This document shows, one piece after another, positions 35,801-45,900 of a stretch of DNA of 64,000 nt. Source of the stretch: Hemicentrotus pulcherrimus (lineage: Eukaryota > Echinodermata > Echinoidea > Camarodonta > Strongylocentrotidae); NCBI GenBank assembly GCA_003118195.1, contig BEXV01000538.1:54793-118792 (forward strand). The letters run 5' to 3'. Position 1 is the stretch's first letter, and each line of letters begins with the position of its first letter. A program made the position numbers and the translations under genes. The notes below the pieces were generated by a model. It was not told where the DNA came from and did not search any database. It saw only the letters and a program-made list of their open reading frames with translations.

Positions 35801-38800
35801 GAAAAGAAATCAAAGAAGTTATTGATGGTATTTGTCCATGTCCCCATAAATTTGAGAACAATTGTGCAAAATTTAGCTGAAGTCAATATGCAGTATTGCG
35901 AGGTATAATATGCGAGATAGTGAAATTAATTCCAATGACAGAGTTACAGAATATTTCTTGTCATTAGATAGATCTTTCATCAAACATGATAATGTGCATT
36001 ATGAATACTTAAGAACAGCTGATTAATCAAATTCACTCATGGTGTTCATCCTCCATAAAAAATATTTCTGGTCTGCACCTTGCATCTTTTATGAAACAAT
36101 ATCTGCATCATGTTCATTTTTTCTTGATGCATATACTATACAGATCAATATCACAAACGTATAAATCATGCTTTATTGCTACTACTACTATACAACTCTC
36201 CTACTTAGCTGTAACATGGACACACTTGACACTACTATAATTTCATAACCATTACACTTTACAGACCTGTGAAAATAACACTTTTGCATCATCATCTTTG
36301 AGGTTTTTACATGATTAGGTTTTGTGATATACATAATTATACATCTAACCCTTATTCAATGTTGATTTAGTATCCACATGATAGAGGGAACAGTAAAATA
36401 TAAATTATAAACTGGTGTGTAATGCATCACCTCTGGTTTAGTTGATAGGGGAGGCTTGTACGGCAATGGTGTCGCAGCCAATGTTTCTGGATCGTCTACT
36501 GGCATCATTTAAAATTCAAACCGAGTCCCTGCTTGTCAGCAAGCTACGATCACACTCCTATAAAATGGTAAACCTGTGGGGACCCATTGCAGGTTCCATT
36601 TTGGAGGCATGCATGGTGATGCTGCTGTTGTATGTTGTGTGAAGTAAATTGTGACTGCATGCTATATTGCTTATCATTCACAGGGGAATTACACCACCGA
36701 TACGGTCGGTACTTACAATAGCCAGTTTAGCTCCCCTAATCCATTGGTACCCATTCATGCATGGAATGAAGGTGTTCACCTTTTGTTGTTATTGACGCTC
36801 AGATGCTAGCGTTTAAAACTTATCGCAAAGAATTATTATTTCTGTCTGTAGCCAGTGTCAAATGCTTGGAAGAAATTGTTTACATCTGCTGTGAGAGTCA
36901 GAAGGCAGCCGGTAACTCAATATAAAATCATGACTTAATGCCCTTTTGGCTTTCAGCAGATGGTTTTTATTTCAAGGAGAATAGATATGTTTTGAACAAT
37001 TGGAGGAAAACTTGTTGTTGAGCCGCAGTAACATTTAATTCAAAGTCGATATCCTACTAGTGTTATTCAAATGAGATGTATGTGCAATGCATTTTCAAAG
37101 ATGTGTATATCACTATCCAAAAGACATAATGGAGGCTGAAATCCTAGCTAGGTCAATGCACTTGCAGATCATACTGAATAGACATCAAGACCCACTCATT
37201 CCTTCCCTAAAAGTGTATGAAGCGTGAGGGAGGGTAACATGTTTCCAGTATTCATTCTCCTGCCTCCCCCCATTCCTCCTTTCCGCCCCCACCCCCTCCT
37301 CCCCTCTCCTCTCCCACCCAAAACTTACATTTCCTCCTCCAGGTGAGTGTCTGGTGTTATCTAGAGATCCAATTTTGGAGGCGGCACCATTCCGCCCTGG
37401 AGAATGCCTCACTCTAGGGGAATCCCCATCAGCTGATGGATGAAAAATGATTGAACAAAGTGATAAATAATTGTAGTGGTGCTCCTCAAGATAACAAATA
37501 ACTAACATCAGATATGGATGTTTCAAGGGTGTAAAAGATTTTTTATAAACAATACACACAAAGATATTAGGAAATGTGGACTAGCTGTTGAATAATCGTC
37601 CAGTAATTGAATAAACAGCAAAACGGTTCTTCATGAGGCAACTATATCAAACAAATATTTAACTGAAACTGTTCTTAACAGCATGATCAATGTGAACAGT
37701 TAGCACAAGTTTTTGTTTTTAAATCAAAACATGAAATTTTAAGGTAATTATCATGACATTTCAGATTAAAAGAGACTAGATAATTTAGCTAGAGTAATTA
37801 CTATCATTATTTTACCAATAATATTTTTGTTTCAAACTTGACTAAATGTTTCTGTCTCAGGCTATGATCTGTAGACATAATAAAAGAATTGACTGTGATA
37901 TTTGCCAATTACTATTGAATTTTAGTCCAAATATAAAATGCTAAATAATCAAGCTTTATTACTGTAAATTGATTAGGGCCTTAATAACAACTTGCCCAAA
38001 ACGTAAGGACATCATTCATCTTGCTTTACCTGATTTTCTTGGTGATGAATTGGCAGATCTGACTTCTGTATGGGTAGTCTTAGTCACAGTGGTAACTGTC
38101 TTCTGCTTAACTCCAGACATCTTCACCTGATAGCAGCAGGTAAAACAAATACAAAAACAAAATGGGTCAGCTTCAGCGAAAAAGCATTGCAATTACAGTT
38201 ATATGCACCTTTAAGATACCATGTCTATTGTATTTATCAAATGGAAATGAATAAACAAGATGGTATTTTTTTACTCCCTTTTCATAGCAGGGATATTGTA
38301 AGGAATGGTTGATAAGAAGGAAGTGCACAGTGTTTTGTGGTGTCCAATACCATCTCAAATACATGCCATATAACTAACATACTCTTTACCCCATCATATT
38401 ACACTTTTATCATCAGAAAAGCTCAATTAAACCAAAAGTACATCATAAGGAATACTTAGGAAGACATATTTCACTAATGTTATGCAAAAGTGTTGATTTT
38501 GGAATTATATCCTATGGCCATGGGGCATCATTAAGGATTAATATGTGCCCCCCCCCCCCCAATCCTGAATATATGAATTTAGCATGCTTGAATTGTAAAC
38601 GTGCTAAGAAAACGAAAGATTGTAGTAGGTCTACATGCAGTTGCTGTAGTACATTGATTAAGTTCTAACTTCCTGAGACGTAAGTGCACAGCCAAGATGT
38701 AACAAGTCCTACATCACCTTTTTCTAATCTGTCAGAAATATCTTTTTACTTAATGCTCTTTTTTTTTAATTGTTCAGGCTCATTTAATTTATATATTTCA

Positions 38801-41800
38801 CAAAATGTTAATACTCCATAATGCCTTATCTTCTGCATGTGTTTCACTTGTTTTACTATATGGATCTGAAGCTAGGTATAGAGAATTATATTGCATTGTA
38901 AATAAAGACAAACAAGGAAAACAATATCTATAAACTTGCTAGGAATGCCGTGGAGTGGATAACAAATATATATAGATATGACATTCATATCTTGTAATTT
39001 TGTATTACTCTATTCCAACACTCATTGCCATACTGATTGTACTACATTATACCTTGTCTTGCTTTGGTTTACTTTCAATTGGTTTAGTGTCAACCTTTTG
39101 AGGAGCAGTTTTAGGCCTTGTAGCTGTGGCACCGACAGAAGCTTGTCCTGGTGCCTTTTTAGCAGATGCCGCAGGTCTGGCTGGAGCAGGAGCTGAGACC
39201 TTTGGAGAAGCCTTTGCTGGTGTCTTCACTGCTGGTACCTTTGCTTGTGTCTTTGCTGCTGGTACTTTTGCTGCTGGTACTTTTGCTGCTGGTAACTTTA
39301 CTGGTGTCTTAGAAGGTATCTTTGATGGTGATTTTGTTGGAGATTTGGATGGTGCCTTTGCAGTTTCTTTTCTGTCCCCTGGAGCAGTTGCTTTTGGTTG
39401 AGATCTTGACAAAGCTGCTGTTTTCTTGGGTGTATCAGATCCCTTATGTTTAACACTCGATTTAGCTTTCTGTGCTGCAGACGGGCTTGGTTTTTTAGAA
39501 GGTGATTTGGTGCCAGTAGGAGTCTTAGGCTTCTTTTGCTGAACTGGACTTGATTTATTTTCTTCAACAGCTTTAACAGCTGCAGGTGTAGCTGTAGGTA
39601 CATCTGGAGTGTGTACAGCAAGGGGAACACTTGGTGTGGTAATTTCTGAAGAGGTTGATTTCTCTTCGCATATGGAAGCAGCAGAGGGAGGTTCCTCAGG
39701 TGCTGATTCTAGTACCTCATCAGCTTCATGTAGAACCGGTTCTTCTGTTGAAGGTTCTTGCTTTTCTTCAAATTGAACTGTCTGGTCATCGTAGGGTGCA
39801 AGTTGCTCAGCTTCAGGAGCTAACTGATCTTCAACTGCTTCCCCTTCTTTTTGCATAGGCTCCTGAATTAATGCGTGTGGAGGTACTAATGCCATTTCAG
39901 GAGGAGAGGGTAAAATAACTTCAGGTGTGTTTGGAGGTGTAGCACTAGCTCTGGATCTTTCCATTATAAGGGCATCATCCTCTTCTGGGTCTCCAAGAAG
40001 TTTGTCTGCAGTGTTCTGAAGTGTAGTATCTGTGGAAAACTCTGGAGCAGTGTATGGTGTTTCCTCAATTTCTAGTTCTTCTTCTGAATACTCCTGCATT
40101 ACTATTTCTGGGGTGGCTTGCTCACAAGACTCAGTATAAACTTCTTGAGAGGTTTTGTCTGCAGCAGAAGAAAAGTCTTCCCTTTTATCAAGTCCATCAC
40201 CATCAACCCCAGCCGTGGAGTCTTCTGGAAGCTCCTGTTGAATCTGGTTGTATTTATCATCTGCTTTCTCATTCTCTTCTAGATATGTCTCCACTGGTGT
40301 TTGCATAGTATCAGGTTGATCAGGGCAGACTTCTACCTTATCTTGGACAAGGCCAAAATGACTCTCATCTACATTAGTATCAGCAATTTCATATTGTGGC
40401 ACTTCACTAGTATCCTTCCCTTCACATAGGATGTTGTCATGGAGATCTTCTTCATGGCCTTCAGCTTCAGTAGGCACTTCTTTTGGAGTATTGTATGCTG
40501 GTTCCACCTCATGTTGAATTTCTTGTTCGAAATTGTCTTCATGTAGTTCTGCTTCTACCTCTGTGGTCTCAGTATTTGCATCATCACTTTCTTCCTGCTC
40601 CCCACTTTCCACAACATGAGCTTGATCCTCCAAGGCAAGGGAAACTGCAACATTATCCTCAATGGGAGAGAAGGATCCTTCAAATGAATGTTGTCCTGGA
40701 GACTGATCTGCATCTGCAAGAGACAAACTCTGTACTGGGCCATCACCCAAGTCCAGAAGTGGTAGATTGGATGCTTTTCCTTGTGAAGTGGGATCTGATG
40801 CTTCTTCTTCTTCACTTCTGCCAAAATCTCCTTGCCCTTCTTCATGTCTGTCAGGTTCTACTCTTTCATCTTGATATTCAACACCATCATAATCATCACT
40901 CTCTTGAATGCTGACAAGGGCATTGGGGGTGGAAAGATCTTCTGCATTTTGTTGGGAAGGCTCAACATTAACTTGTGAAAGACCTTGAGATACAAGTGGA
41001 TCTGATAATTGTATAACAGGTCCACTTTGGAAAGACTCAGTATCAACTTCAGCAGAAACAACAGTGTCTTGATCATATGAAAGATCAAGATTGGCTTCTT
41101 CTCTATCATATGAAGGAGCATGAACCACTTCTGGCTGTGCTGGTGTGACATTTTGATCACTTTCAAGTACTGGTTCTAAGTTTTCAGGAGCTGTCTCATC
41201 TTTCTTCGGATCAAAGACTGCTGCTTCTGGGTCAAGACCCAGCAAATTTTCTTGTGAATTGGCCCTAAACACAGCTTCAATTGGATCTATTGGCATTTCT
41301 GGTTGTATATTTCCACTTTCTACTTGGTCATCCAGGGTATGAGCTTTAACATGATCATTTTCGTGCACTTGTTGTTCATCTGCCATATCCTTCTCCTCTA
41401 ATGTAGCCAAGGCTGTGAACTCAGTTTCAGCCTCTTTTTCACCAAATTCTGCTTCTATCAATAATGTATCACTATAGTCTTGTGAGATATTGCCTTGTTG
41501 AGCTGGCTGATCAACGTCCCGAAGCGGCTCTGAATCTGTTGGATGTAGAGTGTGGCCTGTGTCAGCCATATCTGCATTCTCTGGGGCGTGTGGATCGAGA
41601 AGCTGTTCTTGTTCCTGTTCTTCTGCATGTTCCTGATATTCTAGTCCTAGATCCTCTTTTTCAACCTGCTCTTCAGTGTGCATTGGGGTTTGCATATATG
41701 AAGCTTCTGTTAGTGATATACTTTCCTGTATGACAGGTGAGGCACCTAACATTTGCTCCATATCTTCACCTTTTGCATCAATATCTTTCTCTTCTTCCAT

Positions 41801-42942
41801 ACTTTCACATGGATGTTCTACTCCACTAAGCTGTGTAATATCTTCCTCTTTCTCTCCTTGCACTTTTTCAAAAGAGTCTACTCTTTCAGGCGGGTATTCT
41901 TGTGCAATCTCTTCTGACTTCTGTAATTCCTCCTGGTCTACAACAACTTGATGCTCTTTTGTAGGAGCAGGTTCAATGCTGCCTTGTCCATATTCCTGGT
42001 AAATTTCTGTTGGCCGTTCTTCTTCCTTCTCATCTAGTCCAACCAGGATCTGTGCTGATGAGTATGGATCTCCACTGGTTTGCACGGGGTCTTGTTGTAT
42101 TTCAGTTGTTACTTGCTGAGCAGCATGTGCTGCACCATAAGGATCTTGATATTCCTGTGGAGTTTCCTTTTCTTTCTCAATATCTTTTTGCTCTGAATAA
42201 TCAATTTCTGTGGTTTCATAGGGATCTACGAATCCCTGTGGAGTGTCCTTCTCAAACTCTATATCTTTCTGCTCTGAACTATATGTTGCTGCTTCATAGG
42301 AATCTACATAATCCTTTAAGGTGTCTTTTTCTGTCACAATATCTTTCTGTTCTATATGATCAACTGTTTCTGCTTCTTTATCGTCTAGATGTTCCTCTTG
42401 AGTGTCCTTTTCTTTGCCGATACCCTCCTGATCTAGATAACCTGCTGTTGCTGCTTCCTGTGGATCCACATGCTCCTGTTGTAAACAGTCTGCTGTTACT
42501 TCTGTTGATAGTGCTGTTGCTGTTACTGCTGCTTGAAGATTTAGATGTTCCTGGAGATTGTCCTTTTCTGTCTCAATGCCTTTCTGATCTAGATGATCTG
42601 CTGTTTCTGCAGCATAGGGATCTAGATGATCCTGTTCTGAATAATCTCCACTTCCAGTTTCATCAACTTTCTCTACCTCATCTTCCTCTAAATTCTGTTC
42701 TGAATGGACATAACCCAATGTTTCCTCTGGATAATCTTGGTCTCTCTCTTCATCATACTTATCAGAGATCACTTCTGCGGGAATAGTTTCCTCTTGGTTT
42801 AGATGTTCATCTGGTTGCCTCTGAGTGTCTTCGTTGCCTGCATGTGGTTGCTGTGGCCAAGAGGACTGGAGATCATAGATGTTTTGCACTTCAGATGTGT
42901 CTGCCTGGGGCATAGGCTGGTCATCTGGCGAGGCAAATGGAT
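23822..42942 (-). CDS. giant tau/MAP2/MAP4-family microtubule-associated protein with 13 tubulin-binding repeats (N-terminus not located)
   Basis: Binds and stabilises microtubules in the cytoplasm. Fourteen exons on the - strand were read: 39053-42942, 38030-38126, 37329-37432, 35689-35787, 34721-34816, 31283-31375, 29989-30087, 28947-29042, 27419-27514, 26789-26884, 25682-25969, 25210-25305, 24618-24713, 23822-23887. Frames join without a break for 1,770 codons including the stop. Order: acidic projection domain (residues 1-1120, counted from the first visible codon), Pro/Ser/Thr/Lys-rich region (about 1125-1330), 13 repeats of 31-33 residues with the K-[IVC]-G-S-x-[DEG]-N-x-x-H-x-P-G-G-G pattern, then a 21-residue tail. 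Vertebrate tau, MAP2 and MAP4 have three to five such repeats. The visible exon 1 enters in phase 1, so at least one upstream coding exon exists. The vertebrate orthologue cannot be assigned; invertebrates usually have a single gene of this family. Confidence 0.93.
23888..24617. other. last MAP intron
   Basis: AT-rich with no exon; includes an imperfect TTCATTGATTCA duplication at about 23982-24016. Confidence 0.4.
24618..24713 (-). CDS. MAP exon with repeat 13 (divergent)
   Basis: Acceptor TTTCACAG, donor GTCAGT; 32 codons, phase 0-0. Encodes [14 protein letters not shown] then [18 protein letters not shown]. The PGGG turn is PSGG and the acidic changes suggest weaker tubulin contact, as in the last repeat of tau ([18 protein letters not shown] region), which also precedes the tail. 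Confidence 0.92.
25210..25305 (-). CDS. MAP exon with repeat 12
   Basis: Acceptor CTTATAG, donor GTGAGT; 32 codons, phase 0-0. Encodes [14 protein letters not shown] then [18 protein letters not shown]. The final VK is VH. Confidence 0.93.
25682..25969 (-). CDS. MAP exon with three fused repeats (9-11)
   Basis: Acceptor GGTATAAAG, donor GTAAGA; 288 bp, exactly three 32-codon units, phase 0-0. Cores: [36 protein letters not shown] and [18 protein letters not shown], linked by [14 protein letters not shown] and [22 protein letters not shown] is close to the IINKKLDL linker of tau repeat 2, and the KDNI/GGGQV forms are the most tau-like of the series. Introns between the units are absent, through internal duplication or loss. 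Confidence 0.95.
26270..26485 (-). mobile_element. truncated reverse copy of the TTAA MITE
   Basis: The segment CCACAACATTTCTTTCACAA, TGCAATCGCATGACC and TTCTTTATCTTTAAG matches the left end of the 16013-16378 element on the opposite strand. GTCCCATATACATCTTTCTG further left matches its middle. The other terminal repeat is missing. It lies in the MAP intron between repeats 8 and 9. Confidence 0.7.
26789..26884 (-). CDS. MAP exon with repeat 8
   Basis: Acceptor AATGCCAG, donor GTAGTA; 32 codons, phase 0-0. Encodes [14 protein letters not shown] then [18 protein letters not shown]. Shares ILNQS and [11 protein letters not shown] with repeat 7. Confidence 0.94.
27419..27514 (-). CDS. MAP exon with repeat 7
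   Basis: Acceptor TTTGTACAG, donor GTAGTA; 32 codons, phase 0-0. Encodes [14 protein letters not shown] then [18 protein letters not shown]. Near-duplicate of the next exon (repeat 8), including similar intron sequence just past the donor. Confidence 0.94.
27515..28946. other. MAP intron between repeats 6 and 7
   Basis: About 1.4 kb, AT-rich, no ORF with splice sites in frame with the MAP and no clear repeat. Confidence 0.4.
28947..29042 (-). CDS. MAP exon with repeat 6
   Basis: Acceptor CCCTAAAG, donor GTAGGG; 32 codons, phase 0-0. Encodes [14 protein letters not shown] then [18 protein letters not shown], with the PGGG turn changed to PKGG. Confidence 0.93.
29989..30087 (-). CDS. MAP exon with repeat 5
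   Basis: Acceptor CAATCAAG, donor GTGACC; 33 codons, phase 0-0. Encodes [15 protein letters not shown] then [18 protein letters not shown]. It is one or two residues longer than its neighbours in the linker before KIGS. Confidence 0.93.
30515..30536. repeat. poly-C tract in MAP intron
   Basis: A run of C broken by one A, between repeat 4 and 5 exons. Prone to sequencing error. Confidence 0.8.
31283..31375 (-). CDS. MAP exon with repeat 4
   Basis: Acceptor CATTTCAG, donor GTGAAA; 31 codons, phase 0-0. Encodes [13 protein letters not shown] then [18 protein letters not shown]; the PGGG turn is changed to PHGG. The ILHDPV start is shared with repeat 5, so the two exons are duplicates. Confidence 0.93.
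32584..32739 (-). CDS. candidate alternative MAP exon, basic with CxxC (unproven)
   Basis: Acceptor AACTTGTCAG and weak donor GTCTTT bound 156 bp (52 codons, phase 0 at both ends), the same phase as all the surrounding MAP repeat exons. It reads [20 protein letters not shown], then [20 protein letters not shown]. The strongly basic, Ser/Pro-rich composition suits a MAP microtubule-affinity segment, and the CVTCHKC pair is unlike anything else in the gene. Inclusion between repeats 3 and 4 would keep frame. It may also be chance. Confidence 0.3.
32850..34140. other. MAP intron, no features seen
   Basis: AT-rich unique sequence within the 3.3 kb intron between repeat 3 and repeat 4 exons. Confidence 0.4.
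34141..34460. mobile_element. about 320 bp inverted-repeat MITE in MAP intron
   Basis: CTGGGGGATGTTTCACAAAG with AGTTGGACTTAAAAATTA (34141-34201) is mirrored by TAATTTTTAAGTCCAACTTT and CTTTGTGAAACACCCTCCTG (about 34396-34459). The terminal repeats of about 60 bp flank an AT-rich, non-coding centre. Confidence 0.8.
34721..34816 (-). CDS. MAP exon with repeat 3
   Basis: Acceptor CAATATAG, donor GTATTG; 32 codons, phase 0-0. Encodes [14 protein letters not shown] then [18 protein letters not shown]. Arg replaces the usual Lys of KIGS, as in repeat 4. Confidence 0.93.
35689..35787 (-). CDS. MAP exon with repeat 2 (KCGS type)
   Basis: Acceptor AACATCCAG, donor GTAAAT. The acceptor was placed so that the exon begins [16 protein letters not shown], restoring GGGN-VK across the junction. 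A second AG six bases inside would omit VK. The core is [18 protein letters not shown], the only repeat of the 13 with Cys, and very close to the KCGSLGN core of tau repeat 3. Confidence 0.92.
35788..37328. other. MAP intron between repeats 1 and 2
   Basis: A GC-richer patch at about 36440-36640 is open on the + strand for 66 codons but lacks MAP-like content and splice logic, so it is not called. The remainder is AT-rich. Confidence 0.35.
37329..37432 (-). CDS. MAP exon with repeat 1
   Basis: Acceptor ATCCATCAG, donor GTAAGT. Encodes [19 protein letters not shown] and then [16 protein letters not shown]. It stops after GGGN, with the VK that normally closes a repeat supplied by the next exon. 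The tau intron between the first two repeats falls at the same point, after PGGGK. Short Ser-Pro motifs precede the repeat. Confidence 0.93.
38030..38126 (-). CDS. MAP exon linking Pro-rich region to repeats
   Basis: Acceptor CTGCTATCAG, donor GTAAAG; phase 0 in, phase 1 out. Encodes [19 protein letters not shown] and then [13 protein letters not shown]. Basic and Thr/Ser-rich, with an SPRKS site, it continues the microtubule-affinity region before repeat 1. Confidence 0.9.
39053..42942 (-). CDS. MAP large exon: acidic projection domain and Pro/Lys-rich region
   Basis: 3,890 bp, acceptor CCTGTACAG, donor GTATAA after KPKQDK. The entry needs one base from upstream; reading on gives [20 protein letters not shown]. 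Residues about 1-1120 are very rich in Glu, Asp, Gln, Pro, Thr and Ser, with few hydrophobic residues, typical of the disordered projection arm of MAP2/MAP4. A degenerate 27-28 residue repeat lies at 42110-42640. The last ~170 residues switch to basic: [32 protein letters not shown] and a [15 protein letters not shown] tandem. Many S/T-P sites there resemble the proline-directed phosphorylation zone before the tau repeats. The long antisense frames over this exon come from its codon bias. Confidence 0.93.
42110..42640 (-). repeat. degenerate 27-28 residue repeats in the MAP projection domain
   Basis: Five to six coding repeats of about 81-84 bp with the pattern [DE]xxDPYEAxTxxxxxQKDIExEKDTxQ. 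Examples are [75 protein letters not shown] and [19 protein letters not shown]. Confidence 0.85.
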
Positions 42943-45900
42943 CTGTACAGGAAAATAACAGAAAGAGGAATACTTGTTGTTATTTTCAAGTAAAAAGTGT
43001 AGAATGTATGGGAGTTATAGTAATAGATTTTGGAAATTTGTGATGGACACAAGTTATTCACAAAAACTCTATGTACAAATGGAATGTAAAGAATTATTTC
43101 TCCCCAAATCGATTCAAAGGCATACATATATTGCTTCTAGAGTACAGGAAAACTTCCTGTGGCCTGACAGGATACTATTAAGTTAATTTATCCTCATAAC
43201 ATGAAATTTGTTTAAAAGGAATATTTATTAAAATAAGGAAAAGAAAAGAAAAGAAAAGAAAATCATGCAGGACGAAATATAACATATCCCACATAAAGTA
43301 TCTGAACACAACCAGACTTTCAGCAAGATGCGACAACCAAATGTCGAATCACATCAATTTTTTGAATCATGAAAATATCCATATAATTTTTTAATCAAAT
43401 ATGCCACTTATTATCGTATGTGTTAAAACAAACTTTAAAGATCATAAAGAAGATTATTATTAAATGATAATGCCAGAAGATTATTTTGGAAAACCAAGCA
43501 AAGCTTCAAGTAAATACTATAACCCAACTTCATAGAATACTGAAGGATAGTAGCTCACTTAGTTCTTAGAAATATGCAGGTTATGAAAATTCTAGTTCTT
43601 TGTTGCTTTAATATGTGAGATGGAAAAAGTACTTGACTGCAAGCTATAACATTAAGCCCTCAATACACCGATCTGCAGAAATCATATGAATACATGGAGG
43701 GAGCCTTTACAGCTCATGGCATAAGTCAATCTCTGTTATTGAAATTCGTTCCTCGCCATCATGAAACCTGCTTCAGGTCAGACCATAGCACAACTTTAAC
43801 CAAACAAGATGGGGGGAAACTGCCCTCTTCCATGTCTAGCTGGCGATCTTCCATCAATGCTATACCACAACGGAACAGTCTGTCCTCAGTCCAAGTAGAG
43901 ACTTCCTCCATCAATGAACCTACATTGTCTGTAGAGGCCGTAGTAGCTACTACACGGCTTATAAGAATGCTTGTATTTCAACAGAGTGGAGGCCCTCTTT
44001 GAGAATAAGGATAACACAATGTGCTCATGTTGCAAATGAAAACAGCTTTGACCTAAATCTAAAAGCTGCATGGATCGCATGATATTGACAATAAGTAACA
44101 ATGTTGCATATGGGATCTATTCTTCTGTATCACGCCACACAAAGACTAGTGTTGTGCCTTGTTGTATGTTGCATTAAAATTTTTTTTTTGAATATTTCAT
44201 AGTGAGGGTTTAGCTATACAAGTTGACGAATTAAGGCGTATTTGACACAGCAGTCAATACTTTCATGAAAGCAAATTTTTAAATTCCCAAGTTATTCTGT
44301 TTTGATGCAATGGCTGCCCGTATCAAGTAGTAACTATGATACAGAAATAAATACAATGCACACTGCACCGCTCTCTCAAGACTCCACTCAAATTCATCAT
44401 TATTCAAGCTCCTCATACAATCAGTACTACACCCACATGTTATCAAATTTCTTTTCTTTGCAGTTTGCACATGTAATATGCTTACCAAGTGACATTATTC
44501 TGCCGTTTCGATAGCTTTGTTCATGACCTTTCAAATAGGTTTATCGTTTTAAACCAGCAACTGAGCCAATGAAAGTAAACCACAGTATACTCGGTTATCA
44601 AAAGTACCTGGTGCATCATAATCATGGAAATCTTTGGCGGGAAATCTATATCCTTTTTTTGTACTTTGACGGGAAGTCTCAGAGCAAGTCGAGTAAAGTC
44701 CAAGATCATATCCCTATATCCAAGCAATGTTTATTTAGACTCCATATAGTCAAAGGAATTTATAGCTTTTTTTTATCTTGTTTGCTTAGTAGTCATATCA
44801 GTATAATTTTTGGATGGGGAGGGAGCTGTTTTGAAAAAGTTCAGTAAAAAACGGTAGCACATTTTGAAACCATGTGAGTGTACTTGATATTAAAGAAGGA
44901 AATCTAAATTAATGTCTTTTTCACTTCTAAATACACTTCATACAGAAAGAATAAGGGCAAATTACTTGATATGGCTGAGAAGAAATATGAAATATGTGAA
45001 ACCTCTCACTCTAATATAAATTAGGATATTCTTCTAATAATATAGAACAGTCTACCAATCAACCAATATATACTGTTTTTATAATAATTTGAATGGATTT
45101 CTTTGTTTTATATATGAAAATTTGAATCACCAAATGCAATATCCATCAACAACAACAAAAGTAACAATTATCTCTCACATGATTACTGAAGGATATTTTT
45201 GTCTCTGTGTGAATTCAGCATGTCAGCAAAATGTCTATGTCTGCAGTTATAATTTACCTTTTTTTATCTTCAAAATATGATAAACATGACTTCCATATCT
45301 AAATAAGACACGATACATCTGTGCAACAGACTTAATTGATATGTGAAAAATTAAGCAGTCAGGCAGAAATGTAAGAAGCAAACATGAACCTTAGAAAAAT
45401 GTTGAGTAATGCTGTTTCTAGAGATCCATATTATCATTGATGTGTCGCCCTATAGTCCAAAAATTGAAATGAATGTAAGAAGACACCTGGATTTTACATG
45501 GATTTAAGTTTTTGTGTTTTCACCATATAACAAATCAAGTCAATCACATTATAATACCATGGATTATTGTTCAAAAATAAGAAATTCTCTGCAAAATGAT
45601 TACTGTACATCTTGTTCAAACACAGTTTTTCCATGAAGTAGTTATAGTTTTGTATGTTTGGGCATAACTTATAGTCTAATATCAAGTGTTTCAAAGCACA
45701 ATGACACAATGAAATTGTAGACAGACTTATGTACATGTATTTCATTTATGATGGAAGTCTTACATTACTTTACAAGCAAAGTTGTCAAAATATCATTTTC
45801 GTGTGTGAAAATTGCCACTTCCTCTTAAAGCCAGGAAATGAGAAGACTTGTTTATACAATACTGCATAATGCCAGCTCTTGCAATATAAAGGCCAATAAT

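Noticed and set aside
36442..36642. Extra MAP exon between repeats 1 and 2
   Set aside because: Open only on the + strand; the - strand shows no KxGS or PGGG pattern and no paired splice sites.
39126..39401. Ala/Gly-rich + strand frame of 91 codons
   Set aside because: Mirror of the Lys/Pro/Ala-rich tandem codons of the MAP large exon.
42010..42786. 258-codon + strand frame
   Set aside because: It is antisense to the acidic repeats of the MAP large exon and arises from Gln/Glu/Asp codon bias (Leu-rich on the other strand). It has no start context or domain of its own.
43694..44002. 102-codon + strand frame
   Set aside because: Ser/Thr-rich and not absurd, but no family, no splice sites and no neighbouring exon on that strand.
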